From an uncultured Pontibacter sp. (GTDB taxonomy: Bacteria > Bacteroidota > Bacteroidia > Cytophagales > Hymenobacteraceae), in contig NZ_CANMNI010000003.1 of the NCBI RefSeq assembly GCF_947499215.1, positions 124,001 to 188,000 on the forward strand: 64,000 nt of DNA, written 5' to 3'. Below are positions 54,885 through 63,203 of this stretch, piece after piece (the stretch's first letter is position 1; every line of letters starts with the position of its first letter). The position numbers and the translations under genes are program-made. The notes below the pieces were generated by a model. It was not told where the DNA came from. It saw only the letters and a list, made by a program, of their open reading frames with translations, and searched no databases.

Positions 54885-55081
54885 TCCAACCACCCCTAGC
54901 CCCTCCTTGTCTAAGGCGGGGAATTTTACTTACTGCTTCTCCCTATCTTACTCATAGTAACCGGTCTCTACTCAAAAGACTCAGAGGAACACATATTTCA
55001 GCATTAACTATAACACATGAAATTAGCTTTAGGAATAGCAGGTTCCCCGCCTTAGACAAGGAGGGGTTAGGGGTGGTTGGA
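54885..55081. repeat. Family C inverted repeat
   Basis: Two 39-bp arms (54885-54923 and 55043-55081), reverse complements with one mismatch, core CCCCTCCTTGTCTAAGGCGG, separated by 119 bp. The centre has no gene. Confidence 0.9.
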
Positions 55082-55140
55082 TCCGGCATTTGAGAAAACC
55101 AGTTACAACAACGCTTATACCTGTAAATCGGCAGTGGCCA

Positions 55141-55182
55141 AAAGTCCCCCTTCGAAGGGGGCAGGGGGATGTTAATCGTGCA
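55141..55182. repeat. Family A repeat copy
   Basis: 42 bp identical in reverse to 48187-48228, starting AAAGTCCCCC and containing the GAAGGGGGCAGGGGGATG core. It lies 3 bp before a family B copy. Confidence 0.9.
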
Positions 55183-55185
55183 CAA

Positions 55186-55245
55186 CTCCCCCTCCTGTTT
55201 TGGGGGTAGGGGCCCTCGACAAAGGAGGGGGCTGGGGGAGGTCAC
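55186..55245. repeat. Family B repeat copy
   Basis: Matches the reverse complement of 48049-48104 (TGGGGGTAGGGGCCCTCGAC core) and ends at the stop codon of the site-2 protease gene. Confidence 0.8.
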
Positions 55246-56525
55246 CCAATCACAAACGGCGTCGGGCTAAAGCATAGCAGGAAAATAACGAAAGCAATTA
55301 TACCCAACACTTTACGCCCCGGCGTAAGCGGGGACTCATTCGGGCAGGAGGGGTGGAAAATCCCCATAAGCCTAGAGAGTAGCAGGCCGAAAAGCAGCCA
55401 GCCCGTATAGCCATCGGCTTCCGGGAAAAAGAAGGAGATGAGCACTTGGGACCCCAGCACCACTGAGACAAGGTATAGCGTGTAGCGGAAGTTCGGGGTG
55501 GCTGGCTGCAGCACGAAGAACAGGTAGAGCACATAGAGGGGCCATACCCAGATGTAGGCCGTCAGCTCCGGGAAGGTTTCGGCCAGACTGTACTGCGCCA
55601 GTAACATCCCCAGCGCCGACATCAGGCCCAACCGGTTGTCCTGCAGGATGCCCCGGAAAGCAAAGAACACAAAGGGCGCCAGCACCACCAACAGCTCGTC
55701 CGCCCACAGGGGCTCCGCGTGGGGCGAGATCACACCCAGACCGGCATACACAATGAACAGTGAGAAGAAGATCGGGGAGAGCTGGTTGAAACGCTTATAC
55801 CCGATCAGGCCGTAGAGCACATGGCCGCCGTCCAACTGACCGATGGGCAGCAGGTTGAGAGCCGTGAAGAACAAGGCTAGGTAGCCCGCGAAGAGCAGCG
55901 GATAATGGATCACCTCGTAGGCATTTGGCACCAGCGCGGGGTCGGCCACATACCTTTCAAAGAGCACAAACAAGAGGTTCTTGCCAAGCGAGAAATTGCC
56001 TTCGCCTTGGTATACATGCTGTGCGTAGTCCAAGCCGAATTGCCGGTACTCGGGGTGGATCGTAAAGATAAACTCCGGCTCCGGCAGGTGCGTGAAGCCG
56101 TAGAATAGCAAAGGGATGGCCACCACAAAACCGGCCAGCGGACCGGCAATACCGATGTCATAGAACTGCTGCCTCGAGAAGATGCGGCTCCTGATCCGGA
56201 TGAAGGCCCCCATGGTGCCGATCGTGGACGTGATGCCGAACCACAGCGGAATGTAGTAGGGGAGCGTGACATCGGTGCGGTAGTGCTTCGCGGTGAAGTA
56301 GTGCCCGAACTCATGCACGGTGAGCACCCCCAGAAAAGGGATAGAGAAGTAAAGCCCGGCAGCCAGCTCGGCCCACGTAAACGTACCCGTGCCCGAGAAG
56401 CCCTCCGGCCCCCAGAAGAACAGCTTGCCAAAGCGCCACTCCGCTCCCGCAATCGTCGTGGTGACGAGCGTGAGCACAAAGAGCAGCAGGTGCAGGCTAT
56501 ACCTGTGCGGTTTAGGCCACTGCAT
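55242..56525 (-). CDS. Site-2 protease family intramembrane metalloprotease
   Basis: A 427-residue multi-helix membrane protein. The zinc motif HExxH is in TVHEFGHYFTAKHY (near 86) and the third ligand in NLLPIGQLDGGHVLYGL. This is the group that cleaves transmembrane substrates or signal peptide remnants. The C-terminal half has extra helices and ends FVIG. It overlaps the next gene by 14 bp, so the two are co-expressed. Confidence 0.9.
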   Translation of the reverse strand: MQWPKPHRYSLHLLLFVLTLVTTTIAGAEWRFGKLFFWGPEGFSGTGTFTWAELAAGLYFSIPFLGVLTVHEFGHYFTAKHYRTDVTLPYYIPLWFGITSTIGTMGAFIRIRSRIFSRQQFYDIGIAGPLAGFVVAIPLLFYGFTHLPEPEFIFTIHPEYRQFGLDYAQHVYQGEGNFSLGKNLLFVLFERYVADPALVPNAYEVIHYPLLFAGYLALFFTALNLLPIGQLDGGHVLYGLIGYKRFNQLSPIFFSLFIVYAGLGVISPHAEPLWADELLVVLAPFVFFAFRGILQDNRLGLMSALGMLLAQYSLAETFPELTAYIWVWPLYVLYLFFVLQPATPNFRYTLYLVSVVLGSQVLISFFFPEADGYTGWLLFGLLLSRLMGIFHPSCPNESPLTPGRKVLGIIAFVIFLLCFSPTPFVIG

Positions 56526-57165
56526 TCCCGAATACCTCGTTAATGGTAAGCGGCGGCTTCAGGAAGAGCGTTTGCACACCCACCTTGTCGGCGCTTTCGA
56601 TGTGCTGTATACTGTCGTCGATAAACAGGGTCTCTTCGCGCTTCAGGCCGTTCTGCTCGAGTATTTGCTCAAACACGATGGCGTCTGGCTTGCGCTGCCC
56701 GATTAGGTGCGAGTAGTAGGCCTGCTCAAACAGCGAATCGAGGCTCGGCATGGTAAAGCTGTGCTCCACCATCTCATTGAAGCGCTTCATGTGGATGGCG
56801 TTGGTATTGCTGAGCAGGAAAATGCGGTATTTTTTGCCCAGTTCGCGGAGCAGCTCAATTCTTTCGGCCGGAATGTCGAGCAGCATGGCGTTCCAAGCAT
56901 GGTCTATCTGCTCGTCGGTCGCGTTGAGGTGGTAGGCTTCGCGCAGGTGCTGGCGAAACTCCTCGGGGCTGCTGTTACCGGTCTCGAAGAGGTCAAACAG
57001 GTGAGACTGTGCGCGTTGGCTGTACTCGATGGTGTGACCTTCGGTGCAGTACTGCTCCAGCTCGCGTATGCTTTTATGGTAATCTAGGTTGATGATGACC
57101 CCGCCGAGGTCGAATATGATGTTTTTAACAGTAGTCAGGTCCACGAAAATATTTTGGTCTTGCAT
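56512..57165 (-). CDS. HAD-family phosphatase (YihX-like)
   Basis: A 217-residue HAD-IA hydrolase: motif I NIIFDLGGVIINLD, cap with NSSPEEFRQHLREAY, motif II FLLSNTNAIHMKRFNEM, motif III KPDAIVFEQIL and motif IV TLFIDDSIQHIESADKVG. The group dephosphorylates sugar phosphates such as alpha-D-glucose-1-phosphate; the substrate here is not certain. Its end overlaps the site-2 protease start. Confidence 0.9.
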   Translation of the reverse strand: MQDQNIFVDLTTVKNIIFDLGGVIINLDYHKSIRELEQYCTEGHTIEYSQRAQSHLFDLFETGNSSPEEFRQHLREAYHLNATDEQIDHAWNAMLLDIPAERIELLRELGKKYRIFLLSNTNAIHMKRFNEMVEHSFTMPSLDSLFEQAYYSHLIGQRKPDAIVFEQILEQNGLKREETLFIDDSIQHIESADKVGVQTLFLKPPLTINEVFGNAVA

Positions 57166-57235
57166 TTGAAATTGTCAGCACAAATATGTAGAATTGCACT
57201 CCCAAATCAAAGGAAGCACATTCTTTTAAGGGAAC

Positions 57236-57309
57236 GGGCCTATAGCTCATTCGGTTAGAGCAACTGACTCATAATCAGTAGGTGCCTGGTTCGATTCCAG
57301 GTGGGCCCA
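57236..57309 (+). tRNA. tRNA with anticodon CAT, probably tRNA-Ile2 (lysidine type)
   Basis: Acceptor GGGCCTA/TGGGCCC with discriminator A, D-arm AGCTCATTCGGTTAGAGC, anticodon stem ACTGA/TCAGT with loop CTCATAA, T-arm CCTGGTTCGATTCCAGG. A CAT anticodon could be Met, but the overall sequence, especially the TATAGCTCA start and AGAGC D-arm, resembles tRNA-Ile(CAU) read after lysidine modification by TilS. Confidence 0.9.
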
Positions 57310-57318
57310 CAGAAAATC

Positions 57319-57356
57319 AAGCACTTATCTCGCAGAGGGGTAAGTGCTTTTTTTTT
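57319..57356 (+). terminator. Terminator after tRNA-Ile
   Basis: Arms AAGCACTTA (57319-57327) and TAAGTGCTT (57341-57349), followed by a long T-run. It ends the tRNA transcript before the lipoprotein pseudogene. Confidence 0.9.
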
Positions 57357-57433
57357 GTTTATGCCCTGAATATCCTTTATGATAGCACGTATTATGGCTA
57401 TACCTTACGTAATGCTTTTTAAACAACGAGCAG

Positions 57434-57928
57434 ATGTTAAGAACCATTTTCATGTGTGCCCTGCTTGCCTTCGCTCTCAGCTCGTGCCGGGAAAATGACA
57501 GCCGTCCGGAAGTGGCGCAGGGAGATTGGGTGAAAGGATCGGAAGAGGAGCAAATCCGTCTTATTGAGAAACACTTCCGTGGCTTCGATATGGCCATGGT
57601 AGAAGTAGGCCATCGCTACCAATAGCTCTATTGGGCTGGGCAGGACCAGAACTGGGACTACGCCAAATACCAAGCTGACAAAATGGAGACGGCCATCCGG
57701 AACGGGCTGGAGCGCAGGCCTAAGCGAGCGAAGTCAGCGGAGCCTTTTCTGGCCGACGCACTGCCTGCCATGAAAGAGGCCATAGCGGAGCGGGATGCGG
57801 TGGTGTTCGACGAGAAGTTCCGGGCGCTCACCATGAGCTGTAACGCCTGCCATGCGCTGGAAAAGGTGCCTTTTTTCACTGTTAATCCTCCTGCGACAAG
57901 AGTTTCACCTATCAGAAGCAGCGACTAA
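57434..57928 (+). pseudogene. Cytochrome-like lipoprotein with an in-frame stop
   Basis: The frame starts MLRTIFMCALLAFALSSCREN (lipoprotein signal, lipobox LSSC) and runs to a TAG at 57623-57625. It then continues in the same frame (LYWAGQDQNWDYAKYQADKM) through ACHALEKVPFF with SCNACH (CxxCH haem motif) to a stop at 57926. Both halves read as one protein of 164 codons. The interruption is a single codon, so it is either a recent nonsense mutation, a sequencing error or stop-codon readthrough. A part-length restart at Met 57683 would lack the signal and half of the domain. Upstream of the TSUP exporter by 29 bp. Confidence 0.78.
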
Positions 57929-57957
57929 AGCACCGTTTCAACCGGAGGGAAACCACC

Positions 57958-58731
57958 ATGGAAATCGTCATCATCTCTTTTGCCGCCTTCATTGTCGCCA
58001 TCCTCACGTTCTTCTCCGGCTTTGGCTTGGGCACGATCCTGACGCCGGTGTTCATCCTTTTCTTCCCCGTCGAGCTGGCCATAGCCCTGACCGGGGTTGT
58101 GCACTTCTTCAACAATCTTTTCAAGCTGGTACTGGTGGGCAGGCACGCCAACAGGCAGGTCTTGCTGCGCTTCGGTATACCTGCGGTAGTGGCTGCGCTG
58201 CTGGGGGCCTGGCTATTGTTGCAGATCACCGATTTGCGGCCGCTCTTTTCCTATACCCTCGGCGATAGGGAGTTTGAGGTGTCTCCCCTCAAGTTCATCG
58301 TGTCCGTCCTCCTGTTATTCTTTGCCAGCATGGACCTGATTCCCTATTTCGACAAGCTGAGGTTCGGGCCTGAGAAGCTGCCGCTGGGTGGCGCCCTGAG
58401 CGGCTTCTTTGGCGGCCTCACAGGTAACCAAGGGGCGTTGCGAAGCGCTTTCCTGATCAGGGCGGGGCTGTCGAAGGAGGCCTTCATCGCGACGGCTGTA
58501 GTGGTGTCAGCCTTTGTTGACTTTACCAGGCTCTCGGTTTATGCCACACGCTTTAGCAAGGCTGGTCTCCAGGAGAATGTGCTGCTGGTGGTCTGCGCCA
58601 CCCTTGCCGGCATACTCGGCTCCTACCTGGGTAATATTTTCCTCAAGAAGGTGACGCTGAAGTCTATACAGGTCCTGGTGGCCGTTATGCTGATTGCCAT
58701 CTCATTGGCCTTGGGAGCGGGGTTGATATAG
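57958..58731 (+). CDS. TSUP-family (TauE/SafE) transporter
   Basis: A 257-residue membrane protein with about eight helices. GFGLGTILTPVFILFFPVEL, ALTGVVHFFNNLFKLVL, and the second-half GALSGFFGGLTGNQGALRSA are the family motifs. It exports sulfite, sulfoacetate or similar anions. Adjacent to the cytochrome-like lipoprotein remnant, which would fit a sulfur-oxidation or thiosulfate theme, but this is weak. Confidence 0.9.
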   Translation: MEIVIISFAAFIVAILTFFSGFGLGTILTPVFILFFPVELAIALTGVVHFFNNLFKLVLVGRHANRQVLLRFGIPAVVAALLGAWLLLQITDLRPLFSYTLGDREFEVSPLKFIVSVLLLFFASMDLIPYFDKLRFGPEKLPLGGALSGFFGGLTGNQGALRSAFLIRAGLSKEAFIATAVVVSAFVDFTRLSVYATRFSKAGLQENVLLVVCATLAGILGSYLGNIFLKKVTLKSIQVLVAVMLIAISLALGAGLI

Positions 58732-59034
58732 GAGGGAGGAGATTAGTTTTGATGTTTAGGATTTAGAAGACAATTAGGTGTAAGCGGCAAGGCAATATGA
58801 AGTAATCACTAGGGATTAAATCATTTCTGAGAATATCAAAGGCCTAAAAAGCTTTTTCACTAATACTAGACAATGCTCAACTTGAAAATGCATAAGCAAA
58901 GTGGAATTATTTAGTATCATTGTCGATATAAAAAAGCAGGAGAGTATCTATGCAACAGAGCTGTATAGATACTCAACTATATAAAAAGCTTATTAGAAAG
59001 TAGCCTAATTAAGTAGATAAGGTTTATGGTAAAA
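58732..59034. other. AT-rich gap at the edge of the last island
   Basis: 303 bp with no gene. A strong hairpin GAGTATCTAT (58942-58951) and ATAGATACTC (58965-58974), with inner ACAG/CTGT, lies here. On the minus strand a T-rich tract follows about 9 nt after it, so it may terminate the gene at 59035-59337. Confidence 0.6.
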
Positions 59035-59337
59035 TTATTGCATGTATAAGCCTTTCCCCATGATATCTCTTTCGAAATTAGGGTTAACAATGATAATGTC
59101 TGAGGGCACATTTTCAGACGTATAATCCTTCCCCTCTACTCCTGCAAAATCAATTAAGCCTTTACGATATAAAGAGTTGAAGTCATCGATATCCAACCAT
59201 TCATCAACAGACCCATCTATGTAAGCAACTATGCTTTCTATATCTTCTATTATTAAGCAGTATAAAAAATAAAAGTCTCTTATCGTTATCTTATACTTTA
59301 TGCAAAGCTCAGTTATTCTTTTAGTGTCAAACTCCAT
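59035..59337 (-). CDS. Hypothetical protein, 100 residues
   Basis: An acidic protein without signal or membrane segments (FDTKRITELCIKYKITIRD, FYFLYCLIIEDIESIVAYID). I recognise no family. It lies in AT-rich DNA between the TSUP gene and the helicase operon, in the same direction as the latter. The coding case rests on length and clean frame only; Met start and composition look plausible. Confidence 0.5.
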   Translation of the reverse strand: MEFDTKRITELCIKYKITIRDFYFLYCLIIEDIESIVAYIDGSVDEWLDIDDFNSLYRKGLIDFAGVEGKDYTSENVPSDIIIVNPNFERDIMGKGLYMQ

Positions 59338-59459
59338 GAATCTCTCATTTGTAATTTTAGAAGAATTTTAAACAATATAATATCAGAATGAAACGAGTAT
59401 GCCGATTAACCCTTTTGTAAATTAATCTAACATTTTAAATCTTGCTATTATACCGCAAT

Positions 59460-60965
59460 TTACTTTTCGATATTGATCATTTTCCAGCCCCACTGTTCCT
59501 TCTTAGGGTCATATGATTTCATTGCATGTCCTTTTATAGTCATTCCGGCAGTGAGCTTATTTTTACTCACTACTGTAGGGTTGAGGAATACATCTCCTAC
59601 AAAGCCAAACTCCTTGCCTTCTGCTATTCTTACCTCACCCTCCACCACTCTGAAGAACTTCTGTTTTAGTCTTTCATCGGTGCCCTTTAAGGCAGTGAAT
59701 ACTTTATGCAGCCCGCTTTTGCTTCCACTCTGGAAACGTACTCGTAGGATGTCTCCAACATGTACCTTATCTAAGATGCGTTCATACTTAAAAAATCCCT
59801 TCTTTTCCTCAGAAACTATGAAGTTCAGCATCTTTTTGTCTGAATTTACAAAAGATACAAGCACACTCTCTTCCTTAATATCGCTGTATAGTAGACTATC
59901 CGCAACATCATTATACCTTTTGTAAAAGTCGTAGTTTGACTTCTGTACCGTAGCTCGCTTATACCACTCGCTGTTTTGCCAGCTTGTAATAGTAGTAGGG
60001 ATAGACCAGCCTTTTGCAGTTCTGGCAGCTACTATTCTCTCTATCTCGGTTCTTGCTTCATCATAAAGCTCCTGAGTGATAAAGATAGTAGCCATTTTCT
60101 GACGAAGGCTAACAAGCATTTCCTCAGGACTGTTGCATGACAAGGCACGGCAGTAGCATGCTAAGACCTTCTCTTCATCGTCCTTGAAGGCTTCACTCAA
60201 TACTTCCCATACCCAAAAGTCGTTCTTTTTCTTCTTAGCGAAGGGTAGGATTGCAGAAAGTATGTTTTCTGCATCTCCTAATGCTAACAACAGTTTAGCC
60301 TTGTAGTAAGCAGGGTACACATAGTTGGGGTAGTTCTCCACTATCTGATCCAGTTTGGGCATGAATGCGTCTACCTTCTCTTTGTTAAAGATTACCTCCC
60401 CAAACATCGTATGCTTAGGTAGGAGTTGTTTAGAGTAAGCAATATACGCCTGTTCAGCAATTGCCATTATCTCTTTGCCATTAGGCATCTTCTCCTTCTG
60501 ATAATCTTTATCTAAGAAGTTCTCCAGTCCCCACCAGTCAGCAAAAGCAATGTATTTGTCAGTTTCCTTGTAGCCCTTGTGAAATGCTTGAAATAGGGAA
60601 GAGTACCACTTAGACGGTTTTACCAGTGGAAAGGTGCTTGCTTTTGAAAATAGCGCATCTAAGCTACTCAAGTTTATGTTCTGTTGTCCAGTAACATGGC
60701 GGACTGCCTTAGCAATCACAATTGAGAGGTTGTCATAAAGCATTTCCTCACTTTCTGGCAGCTCCAGCTTTTCCAGTTCCTCCAGTTTTGAAAGAAACTG
60801 ATTGAGGTTATTTGCGGCCTTATCCAATTGACTATACAGTACCCAGCTCAAGTTGCGTTTCGCCCATAAGTTATCAGGCTCAGCTTCTAACTCAGCTTTT
60901 GCCATAGCATAGGCCTCTTCTAATTCTCCGGCTTGGCGTAACTCTTTTATTTCTTTAGCTGGCAT
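59460..60965 (-). CDS. TPR-like protein with C-terminal OB/cold-shock-like region
   Basis: A 501-residue soluble protein. Residues about 1-330 form repeated helix pairs of TPR character (AGELEEAYAMAKAELEAEPDN, LWAKRNLSWVLYSQLD; later NYVYPAYYKAKLLLALGDAE and ALSCNSPEEMLVSLRQKMAT). The C-terminal 150 residues are beta-rich with KVHVGDILRVRFQSGS and GKEFGFVGDVFLNP, resembling S1/cold-shock OB folds that bind nucleic acid. Overlapping by 11 bp with the upstream helicase gene it is surely co-expressed. Function unknown; a partner in a DNA- or RNA-processing or defence role is suggested by the pairing. Confidence 0.75.
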   Translation of the reverse strand: MPAKEIKELRQAGELEEAYAMAKAELEAEPDNLWAKRNLSWVLYSQLDKAANNLNQFLSKLEELEKLELPESEEMLYDNLSIVIAKAVRHVTGQQNINLSSLDALFSKASTFPLVKPSKWYSSLFQAFHKGYKETDKYIAFADWWGLENFLDKDYQKEKMPNGKEIMAIAEQAYIAYSKQLLPKHTMFGEVIFNKEKVDAFMPKLDQIVENYPNYVYPAYYKAKLLLALGDAENILSAILPFAKKKKNDFWVWEVLSEAFKDDEEKVLACYCRALSCNSPEEMLVSLRQKMATIFITQELYDEARTEIERIVAARTAKGWSIPTTITSWQNSEWYKRATVQKSNYDFYKRYNDVADSLLYSDIKEESVLVSFVNSDKKMLNFIVSEEKKGFFKYERILDKVHVGDILRVRFQSGSKSGLHKVFTALKGTDERLKQKFFRVVEGEVRIAEGKEFGFVGDVFLNPTVVSKNKLTAGMTIKGHAMKSYDPKKEQWGWKMINIEK

Positions 60966-63078
60966 ACTGTGAGATTATATTTACTAATTGCTTAAGCTTA
61001 TCATCCTGCTCCCCATTTACAGACTTAGAGATAGCTTTTGTCAGCTGTGCCTTTCCGTTAAAGTAGAACTGGATGTAAGAGCTTATTCCAGAAGTTCTGA
61101 GGTAATAGGTAACATAATACTTTGCTGGGAGCTCTATAATATTTGTTATAGCCACCTCAGCTATGTCACACCCCGCTTGTACTATAGAATAAAGTTTCTC
61201 CAAGTTGGGGTGCGATGGGGTATAATCAACCCTGAACTGCCTTTCATAAGGTTGGTTGATAATAAACAATAAGCTTTTCGCTTCTTCTGATTCTGCTCCA
61301 ACTAAAACGAAGTCACTAAATATCCCTGCTCCATCGTGAAATGCTTGGGCACGAAGCTCCTTACCATCCAAATTGAAGTAGTAGATCTCTAAATGAGGTC
61401 TTGTTTCAACCCGATCAAGCGAAAAAGAGGTGTCAGCAATCTTGTCTGCAATCTCATGATACTTTAAACTCTTACAGGCATGAGAGCCTACCGCGTGGAA
61501 GGGTGACAAGGGAATGTTGTTAAACTGAATCGCCTCAATGGGAACTTTACCAATAGGACCAATAGGGGCAAAAGCGAGTTTGCTGAATGCTGTAAAACAA
61601 GGTGGGTTGATATTGTAGCATTTGTCTTTGGCTCTGGTAACAGCTGTGTATGACCAGCGCAGCTGAGCGTCCCTCAATCCCGTTCGACCATAGTAGTCCA
61701 CAAACACCGTGTCCCATTCACCGCCTTGCGACTTATGACACGTGATGGCATAGCCATACTTGATGCGAAGAGCATTATAATAGGGGTCTGCCTTTAGCTG
61801 GTTTCGAAACTCCTCCGATCCTTCTCTGAATGTAGGTAATCCTTGTTCTTTCCTTCTTCTCTGCTCCTCATTGAACCGCATGATAAAATTGATGTACAGT
61901 GCTTTAAGCTCTGTTATCGATAGATCAGCGGCGGTATTGTTTAAGAGGTTGTCGAAAACTTTGCACTTGATATCCTCCGGATGGTTCGGAAGCTTAATAA
62001 CAATGTCCCGAAAAGTTAATGTGACAGTTTTCTTTACCTTTTCGCGACCTTCAGTTACATAAACAGGAGCTGACTGCGTCTCAAGTCTCTCAGATACGGC
62101 TATAACTTTAGCCATATCGCCATTATAAAGCTCCGTTCCGTAAGTATGGTAGTTGTTATTATTGATCAGAATAACATCGCCAGCCACTATATCCTTACAG
62201 TTCGGGAATATCTTTTCACGGATAGCTTTATTGTATGACAGGCATTGGGCATTGCTAAAGGAAATTACTACACCGTTACCCACCTCAGGGAGTGGAAAGT
62301 GATTGGTATAACTTTCGGCTATCTCCTCAGCATTCGCTTTGATAAAATACTTGTTATCGAAATCTAATTCAAGCTCAGTCCTGACAGCATGTGCCATCAA
62401 ATCTCTGAACTTTGAGGCATTGTGAAGTATAGGATTCTCAGCAGCCTGGCGCATCACGGTCTTCATCTCAGCCTCGGCTACAGAAATCTGGTGTTCTTCG
62501 AAATAGCTTTTCTCAAAGGCTAAGGATGTAGGATCCGTTACCGGCGGTAGCTGTGCAGGATCACCAACAAAAATGATTTTATTCTGCGAGGTCTTGATCT
62601 TAGAATAGGTGAGCAGATCGGATAGCAACTTTCCTGTGCCGAAAGTAAAAAGCTCATGCTGAACCTTTTTTTCGGCAATCATTGAGGCTTCATCCACAAT
62701 GATTACTCTTCTTTCTTCAATTTCGTCCTTAATTGGGAAGTAATAATGAAAAGACTTTTCTGCTACATCCTCTGATTCAACTTCTTTTAACTGTAACTTC
62801 TCAAAGTTATAAATACCACGATGGATGGTCATCCCACGTCCAGTCCTATCACGTAATACCTTAGCCGCTCTTCCTGTTGGAGCCAACATAGCAAAGTCTT
62901 TCCCTGTAGCTTTTAGGTGTGTTACTAATCCTTTCAGAATAGTAGTCTTACCGCTTCCAGCATACCCCTTCAGTATGAATACCTGACTGTCACTGTTTAG
63001 GAAAGACTCAATCTTCTCTAAAGCGGTGCTTTGGTCATCATTAAGGGTTAGGTGCTGGAAATGGTAGAATATGCTCAT
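60955..63078 (-). CDS. RecD/Pif1-like SF1 helicase
   Basis: A 707-residue ATPase: Walker A LKGYAGSGKTTILKG (near 36-50), Walker B VIIVDEASMIAEK (Asp128-Glu129), motif III FVGDPAQLPPVTDP, and the UvrD_C_2-type motif ITCHKSQGGEWDTVFVDYYG with the nearby TAVTRAK arginine region. A long middle insertion and about 200 C-terminal residues of unknown fold follow. It lacks the RecBCD or RecD2 N-terminal extensions. A TACCTTTG -7 box lies at 63097-63104 on the minus strand. Its end overlaps the TPR gene by 11 bp. The pairing of this type of helicase with an OB-TPR protein may be a conserved system. Confidence 0.88.
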   Translation of the reverse strand: MSIFYHFQHLTLNDDQSTALEKIESFLNSDSQVFILKGYAGSGKTTILKGLVTHLKATGKDFAMLAPTGRAAKVLRDRTGRGMTIHRGIYNFEKLQLKEVESEDVAEKSFHYYFPIKDEIEERRVIIVDEASMIAEKKVQHELFTFGTGKLLSDLLTYSKIKTSQNKIIFVGDPAQLPPVTDPTSLAFEKSYFEEHQISVAEAEMKTVMRQAAENPILHNASKFRDLMAHAVRTELELDFDNKYFIKANAEEIAESYTNHFPLPEVGNGVVISFSNAQCLSYNKAIREKIFPNCKDIVAGDVILINNNNYHTYGTELYNGDMAKVIAVSERLETQSAPVYVTEGREKVKKTVTLTFRDIVIKLPNHPEDIKCKVFDNLLNNTAADLSITELKALYINFIMRFNEEQRRRKEQGLPTFREGSEEFRNQLKADPYYNALRIKYGYAITCHKSQGGEWDTVFVDYYGRTGLRDAQLRWSYTAVTRAKDKCYNINPPCFTAFSKLAFAPIGPIGKVPIEAIQFNNIPLSPFHAVGSHACKSLKYHEIADKIADTSFSLDRVETRPHLEIYYFNLDGKELRAQAFHDGAGIFSDFVLVGAESEEAKSLLFIINQPYERQFRVDYTPSHPNLEKLYSIVQAGCDIAEVAITNIIELPAKYYVTYYLRTSGISSYIQFYFNGKAQLTKAISKSVNGEQDDKLKQLVNIISQYAS

Positions 63079-63096
63079 GTTTTATCGATTACAAAA

Positions 63097-63104
63097 CAAA
63101 GGTA
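63097..63104 (-). promoter_or_regulatory. -7 box of the helicase operon
   Basis: TACCTTTG on the minus strand, 18 bp before the helicase ATG. No clear -33. Confidence 0.4.
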
Positions 63105-63203
63105 TAGAGCAAGTGTGCAGTGGTTCTGCATAGTTTTCTTATAGAATTATTTTATAAGGTGTCAATGATTGAGTGTACTAAGGTATAAATGTTATGAAAT
63201 TCT

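Larger units (their letters stand above)
54760..55241. other. Gap filled with inverted repeats
   Basis: 482 bp without a gene: terminator (54835-54862), a family C inverted pair (54885-55081), one family A copy (55141-55182) and one family B copy (55186-55245), the last running up to the stop of the site-2 protease gene. Confidence 0.8.
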
